Notes under the pieces: generated by a model
What the model was told of the DNA's origin: nothing
The model's input: only the letters and a program-made list of their open reading frames with translations
Databases searched by the model: none
Position numbers and translations under genes: made by a program
Source of the DNA: Notospermus geniculatus
Lineage: Eukaryota > Nemertea > Pilidiophora > Heteronemertea > Lineidae
DNA length: 64,000 nt
Assembly (NCBI GenBank): GCA_002633025.1
Contig: NMRB01001275.1
Location: 42,021-106,020, forward strand
Direction: 5' to 3'
Shown: piece by piece, positions 43,325-54,977 of the stretch
How positions within the stretch are numbered: the stretch's first letter is position 1
Layout: each line of letters opens with the position of its first letter

Positions 43325-45481
43325 TCAGATTGGGGAGTAAACGTCCACGAATTCTGGGGTTTCGCTCTTTCCTATTAGAAGAAATCTGAGGATGTTTCCG
43401 TTCGCATGAAAATATGGTAGAGAAGTTGGTGAATAATCTGGCCACATGTGTGATATCTGAACACGTGATATTGTTGTTGATTGGTCGATTAAAGGCCTCT
43501 TCATCAAGCAGTTTACCGTAAAGCCAATGAAGAAATGCCTTTGGTCCACAGGCATGAATTTGTAATAGACGTTTAGATAAGCTTGATGCATTGTACTCCA
43601 AAACTGTGCATGTTCAAGACGTCGCATCTTCCGGTCCTTGGGATTTGGGATTTCAATCTTTTGACATGCGTAGTTATTACTTTTACGAAAAATAAAAGCT
43701 CGAACCCCAGTCTTGCTTTTTTTAAATTTGTCCATCACGATGTCATTTGATGAGGTAAATATAGCCAAACGTGGTCTTCCTCCTATGAACTTAGTGTTTT
43801 TTAGAAGTACACGGTTTGTCAAAACAAGTGTCTTGGTCTCATTAACAATATTGATTGTAAACACGGCTGCTTTATAAATGATCGAACGGCCGTCTCCTGC
43901 TCCAGCAATGCAGTGAATCATAATTAGATTGTTTATATATAGTGGACATGGAAATGCTTTGACAGCATACAATCCTGACCGAAAGCAAGGCCCAATTTTC
44001 GGAATCGGCATTTTATACACGTCAGTTTCATCAAAAATATTCAGAAGTTGAAAGACCTGAATAAGTTTCGGGTATGATGTGATAAAGCGCTGTTTAAACA
44101 AATCCTGTTCGACGCATAAAGAACCAGACGCTGCAGGGAAACGAAACGTGTGAATGAAACGGAAGACATTTCTCCGATAGGAATATATTCTAATGGTATC
44201 ATGCGTGACTCCCCCTCTGGTCCATATCATGACATACCCTGTAGAGGCGTCATACCACCAGCTATCGCGACCTCTCCGAAGTGTAAAAGAGGGCGTAAAC
44301 GTCATTCTCTTTGTTTTTCTGTACTTCAGGTTGTGTATTAACTGCAGAGAAAAACACAAGTGGACATAAAACGATAACTGTCCTTAAAATCCGCCTTACG
44401 TGTAGGCCTACACGTAATACGGCACACCCAAAAAAGGTGGTTGGTGTAAAGATATTTCCAGCCGAAGGCTGATTTATCTTCCTCCTTGTCCTGAGCAGAC
44501 CTTGACAGAAGCCAACAGCCTATCCAAAGGTGTTCTCCAAATTTTCATCATTACGTACACGCTGCCATCTTGATCACTTCCATATTCACCATGACGAATT
44601 AGGATCTGTTGCGTGAATTCAAGTCTTGTTAAAAAGTTTTCAGGCTTCCCAGTATAAAGCCTTGGTGTCTCTGACCAATGTGCAATCATACTGAAATCAT
44701 AGCCGACTATTCTATTTGTTTGGTACTCGTCCAGAAAAAAGAAACGAAAACTGGAACCAAGGTGGCCAGGGATTACATAAGTGATATATCCAGAAAAATT
44801 GGAAACAAGTGTATGTGTATCTGGATATGGAAATTTTGGTATTGGCCAGAACAAGACGAAGTCAAATATGGCTTTACCATGGATGTACAAGCCGAGAATT
44901 TTGTCAAATAACATACGCATTTCCATGCATGCCTCGTAAGGCAGAGATGAGTCATCTATTAGCTTTGGGTTTTTAAACTTTATTATTCGATCACGATAAA
45001 CCACTTCAAAAGTAAGTAGCGTTTTTCTCAAACGTCTTCTCTTACTAACCGCACAATAAGCACTTTGGTTCCAAATATGTAACCAGATTTGGCGGCGCTG
45101 AACGAAATAACTAAAATCATCACTGAGGTATGTTTTGATAAACGTCCTGTCTTTCCTGGTCAGAGAAATTTGTGTAATCCGTTCTTTTATGAAATCAAAG
45201 ACTTGAATATGTTTTTTCAATGAACAGGCAAAAATCACATAGTTATCAAAGTTTTCAAAGTTTGGAACGTGGTGGAGAGTACCGTACACATCTGTTTTTC
45301 TTTCTAACCAAACATTATACACCAACTCATATCTCAAGCTTGTTTTATTCAGCGCATACGCAACGAAACTTTCTCGTGATACGGCTATTAAGTAACCTTG
45401 AGGGTAACTAAATCCATGGTGTACATGGTACCTTGCCAATGGGATTGGAGGTACGATACGAATCCCGTGAGAAAGTTTCAT
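43325..45481 (-). CDS. Uncharacterised two-exon gene, about 665 residues
   Basis: Exon 1 runs from ATG 45481 to 44501, exon 2 from 44341 to the TGA at 43325. The 159-base intron starts AAG|GTCTGC and ends in a clean polypyrimidine TGTTTTTCTCTGCAG. It is phase 0 and contains the in-frame TAA (44474) that ends the first open frame, so without splicing two separate products of 335 and 338 residues would result. The protein shows many short hydrophobic strands with aromatic turns (for example HIQVFDFIKERI, QIWLHIWNQ, TIRIYSYRRNVF, KLIQVFQLLNIF) about 40-50 residues apart, which suggests a beta-propeller. I see no F-box, WD signature, signal peptide or membrane helix. Both halves lack transposon motifs and have good composition, so I favour a real host gene. 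Further 5' exons may lie above 45481. No functional claim. Confidence 0.6.
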
Positions 45482-45701
45482 TTGAACTCTTCCTGGCTAC
45501 GTAAATGTTCAATTTTTAACGTAAGAAGATGATGCCCTACCAGGATGTGGGATACACCTAGATTCTGAGGTTGACTGGTTTGGGCTGGACATTTGTTTGA
45601 GACACCCTGCATAAGGTTTGTCACTTCGATTCGGCTCAAGAAGCATATTAATAATTTCACATTTTTGGAATTGTTTCGTTCTCATCCGTTTCTGTAAATA
45701 G

Positions 45702-47529
45702 GGAGGTTTTGCAAATCTGGCGAAAAACGAAGTGCAAAAAACGAAATTCAACTTCATCTCCATGACCTAATGTATTTCTGCAGATGAGTAGGCCTAGTAC
45801 CACAAATGTCCCTACTGCAGTGCGTCTTTTAACATGTCATGTAAGACAGAAGGAATTATGGTGCATCTTGAATTTTTAAATTTCGTAGATACGAAGTGGA
45901 AACGAAAGATCAACTTCAAAGTCTACACACCGGAGCCTACTCTATCTATGTGTCCCAGGTTCTTTGCGTCCCGGGTTCTATGCGTCCCGGGTTCTTTGCG
46001 TCCCGGGTTCTATGCGTCCCGGGTTCTTTGTGTCCCGGGTTCTATGCGTCCCTGAAGCAGTTATTTGTATGCAGGGTTCTATGTGTCCCGGGTTCTATGT
46101 GTCCCCGTTACCATGTGTCTGTCTCAGTTATGATTGGCCTTGTCGTCATTTTATCCTCAAATGGAGTCGACGAAATCATATTTTAGTCATCATTGATGAA
46201 GTACGTATTAACTAAAATAAATAAGCGTTAGCATTAATTTGTAGAACTTCTACGATGAAAAGCAAACGTTTCACGGCCTGTCTACCCACAAATTACTCAT
46301 GTTCAATAGGCTACATACCAACAATTACGTGTTTTTTTTGTAAAATTAATTAATCTTCCAAAATGCTGGAGATACAGTGCTGAAGAAAAAAACCTGGTAA
46401 AGAGTCAATGGACAAAATTATTATGAATTTTGATACATATTATAACGGTGGAAACATCATTAAATGTGGAAATTTGGAAGCCCCCTAATGCTCACAAATA
46501 TTGTTCATTTATGAAGAGCTTAGATGACAAAAAAGCACATATTATGTCCATTTTTAAAACTTTTGAGAAAAGTGGATCAAAAGATTTCATGTGCGTTGTG
46601 CCTTTTGTGCACAAAATGATTTTTGATTTCAAATTACAGCCTAAATATTAACATAAATACGACATTTGAATGGGGGAACAGCAGTTCGTGGATCCCAGAA
46701 GATACAAAAACATCAAATACCATGAATAGTGGCGTAGATAAAAGGTTGGCGGCCCTTTTGACGATGGCGCTGACTTGTGCCCTTTGTGCCCTAAATGTTT
46801 TAAAACCTTATTTTCTGCTCTTTGGAATGCTGATAGAGGGATAATTCCACGTCAAGGCAATAGGCTCTTCAGGCTTTCTGCTGATATATCACACTGAATA
46901 GTGCAAAAAAATGGACATGTGCCCTTTGTGCTCTAAGCTCTTCTTATGCTAACGCTGATTATTTTATTTTAGCTATTTTATTTTTTATCCATGATGATTA
47001 TAATATGAGTTTGTCGACTCCACTTGAGAATAAAATGGCGATCATAAGGCTAATCATAACTGAGGCAGACACATGGAGCCGGGGACACATAGAACCCGGG
47101 ACACATAGAACCCTGCATACAAATAACTCCTTTAGGGACACATAGAACCCTCTATAAAAATAACTGTCTTTAGGGACGCATAGAATCCGGGACGGAAAGG
47201 ACCCGGGACGCATAGAACCCGGGACACATAAGGACGACCCCGGTCTGACGCTAAAGCGGCGAATCCACTGTCGCGATCATGGCTTGAGACGGGGTTGCGT
47301 TCCCTTGCAATCACCTTATATGGCAATCGGAAGTCATTATAAGGTGATCGCAAGGCATCGCAACCCCGTCTCAAGCCAAGATCGCGACAGTGGATTCGCC
47401 GCTTAAAGACGCTCTTGCAGCAGGCGATATTTGTGGTATCAACCATCTCCTAAAATACATTAGGTCCTGGAAATGAAGTTGAATTTCCTATTTCGTACTT
47501 CGTTTTTCATCAGATTTGCGAAACCTCCC
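45702..47529. mobile_element. 1.8-kb foldback-type element with 16-bp subterminal repeats
   Basis: Outer inverted ends of about 130 bp (45702-45830 and 47400-47529) read GGGAGGTTT.GCAAATCTG, then ACGAAGT.C, then AATTCAACTTCAT. Inside, tandem 16-mers GCGTCCCGGGTTCTAT (45955-46110, about 8 units) face the inverse set (ATAGAACCCGGGACGC-type, 47085-47235). Next to them an inverted AATGGAGTCGACGAAAT-like block pairs 46155-46185 with 47005-47035. A separate hairpin (47251-47408) is nested on the right. The centre has no recognised protein. This resembles Foldback elements, whose long ends carry short tandem repeats. Confidence 0.72.
47251..47408. repeat. Palindromic MITE, CTAAAGCGGCGAATCCAC ends
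   Basis: Arms 47252-47309 and 47345-47406 are near perfect: GCGGCGAATCCACTGTCGCG, then GCTTGAGACGGGGTTGCG. Its ends match those of 54002-54165 although the inner arms differ. Confidence 0.9.
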
Positions 47530-47925
47530 TAGTGAGGTTATTTCGCAAATAATACGAAACACGAAGTATGAAATACGAAATTGGACCTCATTTCCATGAC
47601 GTAACGTATTTCAGGAGATGGTTGATACCACAACTATCGGCCGCTGCAAGATCGTCTTTTAGCGTATGACGTAAGACAGATAGAGTTACGGTGTATATTG
47701 AACTTTGAAATTTATCTTTCGTTGCAACTTCGTAGATAGGAAGTGGAAATTTGAAAATTCAAGATGCGCCATAACTCTCTCGGACTTTCATGATATGCGA
47801 AAAGACGCGCTGGCAGCAGGGACATTTATGGTACTAACCATCTCCAGAAATACAATACGTCCTAGAAATGAAGTTGAAACTCGCATTTCATACTTTGTTT
47901 TCGTCAGATTTGCTATGTACATGTA
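47527..47925. repeat. Palindromic MITE, GAGGTT..TCGCAAAT ends (copy next to foldback)
   Basis: A 400-bp hairpin of the same family as 57889-58273: arm block ATTTCCATGACGTAA.GTATTTCAGGAG, centre AAGTGGAAATTTGAAAATTC. It starts where the 45702-47529 element ends. Confidence 0.8.
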
Positions 47926-47988
47926 GCCTATGGACATTAAGCATTCGGACGAATTCTCCATCCTATTTTACAACTGTATGGCCGAAGG

Positions 47989-49362
47989 TGAGCGAACAAT
48001 AGGCCTAATGCATGTTCAGTAATTTTCACTGAAATGGTCCATGGAGCATGTGCTCACCTGGGTGATTGTACAGAAGAACGAACAACAAGTGCCAGTTCAT
48101 GACCTCTGTGACCTTGAAAAGTAGGTCAAATCAAAACCCTGTTAGAAATGTCTCGTATTCCTATGAGATCTACCTAATGATACAAATTTGGAGATGATCC
48201 AACAGTAGTTAGGAGTTATTGCACTTTTTATGTTTTTGGTTCTGTCCACCTAATGGCCAAGCCAAGAATCGAATTGGACCGAAAGGTGGTGTCATAAGTC
48301 ATTTGGCATTTAGGAGTATATACAGTATGTACAAAGTTTCAACTCAATAGATCCAGCGGTTACGAAAGATGCCCTGCTAACGGACGACGACGACAGAGCT
48401 CACAAGGTGAGCTAAATGAAATGGTCCATGGATCACGTGCTCACCTGTGTGAATGCACCAGAAGAACAAATGACAAATGTTAAATCGAAATGTTCCCAGG
48501 CAAGCCGTGAGTTCCAGTGTACAGAGGGTACCCAGAGAGCCGATCACACCAAGCTACAAGCTACTAGGTCAAATAGCTACGAAACATACCACCAAATGAC
48601 AAAATTTTGAACTTTGACCTCTGTGGCCTTGAAAACTAGGTCAAATCAAAAACCCGTTACATGTCATGTACTGAGACATGTACTGACGTTGAAAACTTGG
48701 AGACAATCCAGACATGAGTTGAGGAATTATTAGAATTTGAGTTTTTGTTTTTGTCACCTGGTGACCATGCTCAGAAGAATCAAATCGGGCCGAAACTTGG
48801 TGTCATAGATCAATTGACATAGGGCTGTATATGTACCAAGTTTCAGATCAATAGCCCTACATGTAGCAGTTACGAAACATGCCAATAAGTGGCAAAATTT
48901 CGAACTTCGACATATGTGACCTTGAAAAGTAGGTCAAATCACAAACCCATTCTATGTGTCATGTATCCTCATTCGATACACCCATGAAAAAAATTTGGAG
49001 ATGATCCAGTAATTGCAGGAGTTATTGCACTTTTTTTGTTTGGGGTTTTTACCAGCTGGTGGCGAAGCCTAGAATCGAATCGGACCGAAACTTGGTGTCA
49101 TAGGTCATATGACCTAGGAGTATATATGTACCAACTTTCAGGTCAATAGCCCCAGCGGTTACAAAATGTGCCACCAAAAGGCAAAATTCTGAACTCATAG
49201 GAATACGAGACATTTCTAACAGGGTTTTGATTTGACCTACTTTTCAAGGTCACAGAGGTCATGAACTGGCACTTGTTGTTCCTTCTTCTGTACAATCACC
49301 CAGGTGAGCACATGCTCCATGGACCATTTCAGTCAAAAATTACTGAACATGTATTGTTCGCT
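47989..49362. mobile_element. Composite with 175-bp inverted ends, CCATGGACCAT family
   Basis: 47989-48168 and 49193-49362 are almost perfect inverted copies, from GTGAGCGAACAAT through AAATGGTCCATGGAGCATG to AGAAATGTCTCGTATTCC. At 48400-48416 one unit closes with GCTCACAAGGTGAGCTA and the next begins at once with AATGAAATGGTCCATGGAT, so two units of the family are joined head to tail inside the inverted frame. No coding sequence. Confidence 0.82.
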
Positions 49363-49473
49363 CACGAGAAGAAGCTTAAAGTACTGAATCTGATTCTGCT
49401 AGCATGCACAACCGATAACAACATAAACAGGACGGAGACAGAAACTTTTATGAGTCCGGGAAATGTCCATAAA

Positions 49474-49621
49474 ACTGGGCGCACACTGACGGCAAACAAT
49501 GCGGGAGGGGTGTTTTTAAAGTAAACTGACCCAACGCTGCTAGACTCGTCATCCAGCCGGGTCAGTCGACTTTAAAAACACCCCACCGTAATGAGATTTG
49601 CCGTCAATGTGTGCCTAGCCT
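49474..49621. repeat. Palindromic MITE, GGC.AGGCACACATTGACGG ends
   Basis: Arms GGGCGCACACTGACGGCAAA and its complement, inner block GGGGTGTTTTTAAAGT. About 148 bp. Non-coding. Confidence 0.85.
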
Positions 49622-50011
49622 TACAAAAAATATTTCTGGCTTCGGAATCGCACCGCTTCCGATTTTCAGACTACGAGTCTGAATTCGGAAGCTGTCAGGG
49701 CTTCCGAACTGATGCCAAAAACTTCAAATCGAAACAGGGATACATGTAGGAGACGTGAACATCGGGAGGTTTCTCAAGTTATCAGATGGTAGCAGCAGGA
49801 GTTCTCTCTCATTTCAGAAGGGCATTCGTATATGTGCGTTTTTAGTAATTCTCGATTTTTCAACGGAAACACATCCAGTGTATTAGCCTCCTGATAAAAG
49901 TCTTTCGATGTTCTTTCATATGTTAGTTTTTAGGCATCCGAATTTGGAAGCCCTCCGCTTCCGTATTCAGAATACGAGACGTGCCTAGTCGCTCCGTTTT
50001 CCATTCAATAG

Positions 50012-50119
50012 CCCTATTTCAGAATTCTCCTCAACGTAAAGGAGTTCCTCAAGGCTATTGTTCTCAACAGAACAATCCTTGAGGAACTCCTTTACGTCGA
50101 GGACCATTCTAAAATACGG
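50012..50119. repeat. Palindromic MITE (copy of 2105-2219)
   Basis: A 108-bp hairpin with CTCCTCAACGTAAAGGAG and TTCCTCAAGGCTATTGTT arms, close to the copy at 2105-2219. Confidence 0.9.
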
Positions 50120-50602
50120 ACCAACGGTTGCTTCAAAGTAGGCCAATGTTGGAAATCGTGTAGCGTGTTCTCTCTAGGTAAATTCAACCAGGTACAAGAT
50201 ATACCTGGTTGGAATACACCGTGGAGGAGTACGTTCATACCTTCACTTGAAACATTCGGCCTCCGATGAAGTACACACCTTCGTCCTTCCGAAGGCATGT
50301 TCCGTGTTTATGGTTCATTTGGCAGGAGTAATCATCTGCTTTAGGTACAAGATTGAATGTCGTACAGCTCTTCCACATGATGCACAGTACACTGCAGTGT
50401 AAACATGAGGAAGACAGCCTGGAGCCGAGGTCAGGATTGGTGAGTGCCACGTGACTGATCAAGTGACGGAAGAAAATACTTGTTACAACCTTCACCATTG
50501 TTTATATCGTTACCTCGTACCTAGGTCCTTCCGCAAATATCGTTCCAGCGAGATTTTATCCTGCGTGCTCCCTGCACTAACGATTTCTACAAAGATTTTC
50601 TC

Positions 50603-51071
50603 TAAAGCCTACCGAACATCACACTTGCGACTGGAGGCAACTATTTGCCCCTGAGCTACTGGCGACTGGGATGATCTAGTTGGAACTGGAGGCGATTGAT
50701 CAGTAGCCAGAAACACTCGATGTAGGCTACGCATCCTTGCGACTCGCTGAAACTGAGATTTTACCAGTTGCAACTTTCTAGCGACCAGTTGTTCCCAGTT
50801 TCGTTGAGTCGCTGCGATGTACGCGGGCTTGCGACTGATCAGTGCCAGTTTTCTGAACAGAACTTCGTCTCGTCGAGTCTCAACACCCCGGATGCTACCC
50901 GGGTTGCTGCCAGTCGCAAGTGCAATGTACGCGGTCAGGACATGACGTCTGATTGGTTCCTCCTAGTTTTACTGAGTTGCAGAATTTGCGATGTGCGCGC
51001 AGCGCGTACATCACCAACGACTGATCAGATCAATTCCTTCCAGTCGCAAGTGCAATGTACGCCTGGCTTAA
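50603..51071. repeat. 470-bp MITE with TAAAGCC..ACTTGCGACTGG ends
   Basis: Left end TAAAGCCTACCG, then CACACTTGCGACTGG. Right end CCAGTCGCAAGTGCAATG, then TACGCCTGGCTTAA. The right-hand 22-base block also occurs once inside (about 50918-50939). Internal words CTAGTT/CCAGTT and GCGACT recur in both directions. Confidence 0.65.
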
Positions 51072-51184
51072 ATCCTGATAAGTTGTTTATCAAAGCCACC
51101 CACCACGGTCTGAGCTCTTTTTTGTGATTACTTCATGGTTTATGGTCGCCTGTCAGCCTGACAGTTTATTTCCTGTACTATTTC

Positions 51185-51260
51185 TTCCTTCCGGGGCCAA
51201 TAATGCTCTGTTTCGGCCCTGGACTCTTGTACTTTGTAAATTTATTTAAATAAACCATAC
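51185..51260 (+). repeat. SINE/LINE 3' tail with GGGGCC..GGCCC stem
   Basis: CCGGGGCCAATAATGC, then TTTCGGCCCTGG form a stem-loop like that ending the SINE at 30436-30700, followed by AT-rich sequence ending in TTTAAATAAACC. The body of the SINE is absent. Confidence 0.55.
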
Positions 51261-51737
51261 ATACGAAGCATCCTATGTCCGTAAAAAGAGGATGTTTCAA
51301 CTCACGTGCCACAACACTGTACCTAACAAAGAATTCGATCTTGAAAACAATCACCTCCGAATCCTTAGTTTCGACAAAGAACTTTGGAAGTTTACGTACG
51401 CCTATCACTCTTGTGGACGCGCCTATCACTCTTGTGGACGCAAAACCATGTGTTTCCATAGGACATACACAGCGCAGAGAAAACGACGATATCTTTTGGC
51501 CGTCTTGGAACCTTTGACTATTACTCTTAAGGTCTACCGATACATAAGCGAAAATTTTGGGATCATGGAAATCAATGCTACATAAATCGAGGGTATTGGG
51601 AAATGTCATGGCTTTCGTGCCTTTCTATGATGAATTTATCTCTTATTTGTCGATTCATGTAAAAAGCAACATGATATTAAGTGCAGTTTCACTACTTAAC
51701 GAAGGTTAATTACTACCCTTTATTTTTCACTAGATTT

Positions 51738-53866
51738 GGCGCCACTTGCATCCTATTAGGTTTGACAGGGCAGCCTTTGGACACAAGGTGTATCAAAGTT
51801 GCCCCGAGGGCCGCACTGGATTTCTCCTAGCTTTAATTGGCTAATTAGTCACTCAAAATGGTGAAAAAATGATTTTTTTTGGTAATATCTTTGCGGAAAA
51901 TCATTTATTTTAAAAATCCCTCTGTACAGCCCTCCGTCCTGATGACAGGTATCCGGTGCAAGAAGAATTTTTGAAATATCTCAAAAGGTGTAGAAATGAA
52001 GTGATTAAGGGTCAAACCGGCCTATTAATACCATACTGTTATTCAGCTCTGGTATGTCTGGGTAAAGCCCCAATCCATTAGTTTGTAAACCTGGTTCCAT
52101 TGAGTCTCTTGGACACTTGTTCTCAGCCACCCTGAAGATTGTCTTTTTTTCCTATAGTAATATTGTTTGGCGATGTTGTATTGTTTTGTGGTCACATCAA
52201 CGTGGCCTTTTTCACGTTTTGACGTTGACCTTACCCTCTGACCCTCAAGGTCATGGTGTAATCGGGATAGGGAACACCGATCACGCAGACCACGAATATA
52301 CGTGTGGGTTTGAACTGATAGTACACAGATGCCACCTATTATTCAAGGATTCAAGGTGTGATTGGCCGTGCTTGGTGAACAGCATCTCTCGAACAATGAG
52401 CCTCTATAGGTGTCAGATCTGCTCTATAAGTCATCATGTGGCCAAATGGTACTCCCCATTGGCATCCTCAATAACCACTGAGGTGATATCATGTCTCTAC
52501 CTCTACCATGGGCAGAGATGTTTTCAACTATCAAGTTTGACCTTGCCCTATGATCATGAAAGTCATTTCATAACCGAAATCGGCATCTTCAAGAACCTAA
52601 GTATGGCTGATATCATGCCTCTACCTCTACAACACGCAGAGATATTACAGATTGTCAAATCTGACCTTGTCCTCTGATCATCAAGGACATTGCATAATCG
52701 AAATGGGTATCCTCAATAACTTAAAGTATGGGTGATATCACGCCTCTACCTATACCACAGCCAGATATATTTCAATCTATCCAGTTTGACCTTGACCGTG
52801 ACCTCTGATCATCAAGGTAATTACATAATCGAAACGGGCATCCTCAATGACCTGTATGACGTAACTAGGGGTGATATCATGTTTCTGCCTCTGCCAAAGG
52901 CAGATATATTTCAAGTTATCAAGTTTGACCTTGACCTTGACCTCTAGTCATTAGGGTCATCGCATAATCGAAATGTGCATCCTAAATAACCTAAGTATGG
53001 GTGATATCATGTCTCTCCCTCTACCACAGGCAGAGATATTCCAAATTATCAATTTTGACGTATCAAAATCTCATGATATCTCTATCATCCGGACACGTGG
53101 GGTTGAGAATTTTAACATAGTCCAGTCCTTGGATAAGCAGGCATAAAATAAGACTTGTTTCATGTTGCTCAGTTGACAGTAGGGCAAGTTATCTCAAAAT
53201 ATCAAATTTGATCATCAAGTTTGACCTTGACATTGACCTCAGATTATCAAGGTCATCGCATAATCCAAATGGGCATCCTCAATAACCTAAGTATGGGTGA
53301 TATCATGTCTCTCCATTTACCACAAGCAGAGATATTTCAAGTTATAAAGTTCAGTATATCAAAATCTCATGATATGTCAATCACCCCGACACTAGAGGCC
53401 GGGAATTTTAACATAGTCCAGTCCTTGGATAAGGAGGCATGGACTACGACTTGGTTCATGTTGCTCAGTTGACAGTATAGCAAGTTATCTCAAAATATCC
53501 AATTCGATTATCAGTTTTGACCTTGACCTTGACATCTGATCATCAAGGTCATTGCATAATCGAAATGGTCATCCTCAATAACTTAAGTATGCCATTTGCA
53601 TCCTATTAGGACTGAGAGGCCAGCCGTGGGACACTTGGTGTATCAATGTTGCCCCGAGGGCTGCACAGAGGGATTTCTCAAAATTCCTCCTCTGGTAGCT
53701 TTAATTGGATATACTCGTCCAAAATGGTGCAAAAATAATTTTTTGTGATATCTTTGCAGAAATTCGCTTGATTCAAAAATCCCTCTGTGTACAGCCCTCC
53801 GGTTTGATGAAGGGTATCCGATGCAGAATGAATTTTCAGAATACGTATCTCACAAGGTGTAGATAT
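51738..53866. repeat. Pair of about 260-bp direct repeats enclosing a tandem array
   Basis: 51738-51996 and 53592-53866 share TTGCATCCTATTAGG, GTGTATCAA.GTTGCCCCGAG, AAAAATCCCTCTGTAC and CTCA.AAGGTGTAGA in order. They lie directly outside the array at 52226-53590. The layout resembles terminal direct repeats of a small element, but no primer-binding site or polypurine tract is obvious. It could also be a higher-order tandem unit. Confidence 0.6.
52226..53590 (+). repeat. Tandem array rich in TGACCTTGACCT, about 8 units
   Basis: Units of 120-140 bp contain TTTGACCTTGACCTTGAC, TGATCATCAAGGTCAT, GCATAATCGAAATGGGCATC, CTAAGTATGGGTGATATCAT and TACCACAGGCAGAGATATT. Two units near 53040-53170 and 53345-53500 are longer and share an extra ATTTTAACATAGTCCAGTCC segment, giving a higher-order period of about 305. 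Plus-strand open frames here come from the repeats. Confidence 0.85.
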
Positions 53867-54001
53867 GAGAGCAGTTTTAGTGAAGACACCTCCAACAATA
53901 TCGAACATGAGTAGTATTCATATGCAAATAACCCACGGAGGCGAGTTCGTGATCAATTGTGATTATATGCTGTTAACAAATTTATTGAAGCCTGAGGCGA
54001 A

Positions 54002-54165
54002 TGCTAAAGCGGTCTATCCACGTGCAATATTATTGCACAATATGAGAACCAAAATGGGAATATTACTGCCAATCTTTCTCCCATCCATTATGCCAGAAGC
54101 ACATGACACCCATTTTGGGTCCCATATTGTGCAATAATATTGTACCGTGGAAAAACCGCTTTAAG
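54002..54165. repeat. Palindromic MITE, CTAAAGCGGTCTATCCACG ends
   Basis: Arms 54003-54057 and 54110-54164, with GCAATATTATTGCACAATAT and AACCAAAATGGG blocks, the first itself palindromic. Confidence 0.9.
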
Positions 54166-54451
54166 GAATACAGGGGTATTCACAAGACATTTTCTTTCAG
54201 TCACAGGTAGTTGGTGGGTGCATTGAGCTGTGGGAGTGCGTGTTCCTGGTGAACAGCCTTCATGGCTGACTACACAAAAAATTGAGAAGGGTAATCAGGG
54301 TTTGGAACAAAACCTCAGTTTTCCATAAAGTGGGATTTACCTCATGATATACACGTTCGATTTCAGTCCAAATATTTCATTTAGTACAACAAAAAATAGG
54401 ACAGGTCCTGTTGTGGTAATATTTTTTTGTAATAGAATATTTCATCAAATT

Positions 54452-54521
54452 TCCCGTTGCACACGATCCAATGTTTTAGTACAGAAATTTTATTACTAAA
54501 AATTGGACCGTGTACAACGGG
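54452..54521. repeat. 70-bp hairpin, CCCGTTGCACACGATCCAAT
   Basis: Left arm CCCGTTGCACACGATCCAAT and right arm ATTGGACCGTGTACAACGGG enclose a 30-base loop that is also largely complementary (TTTTAGTA/TACTAAAA). Confidence 0.8.
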
Positions 54522-54977
54522 CATTACGCTCTTGGACAACCAAACTTACATTCCCCATGTCAGGTAACCCGCTGGTAAGCCCAGGTGTATGTGGCATTGC
54601 GTATGCGCGGCAATGGCGACCTCAGTGCAGACGCAGACGAGGCGACTCAAATAGCCTACATTCTCTTGACACAGCAATCGTTCTGGTAACTACTAATTTT
54701 TGTATGGCATCATTGATAACTAATCGGATATTTTGTTTAATATTCAGTGTGTTTGGAATCGATGCGATATGCTATTATTACGACGGCGGTGATTGTCTCT
54801 AATTCGCGGGGATATTTCCCTTCGTCCATTTTGTAGTTTCCAGTGTTGGATTATCAGAGAGCACTCGATCCTTCACTTCCGGTGATCAGGCGAGTGAATG
54901 ATGACGTAGTTGGTATGCGCAGGGTGTAATGGTGGTTTCAAGGTAGGACGCTTAGTGTACATTACGAACATTACCGA

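Noticed and set aside
51275-51609. Open frames on both strands with a duplicated 19-bp segment (CCTATCACTCTTGTGGACG)
   Set aside because: Neither product shows a domain; the minus-strand one runs into the SINE tail. The 19-bp tandem duplication is real but minor.
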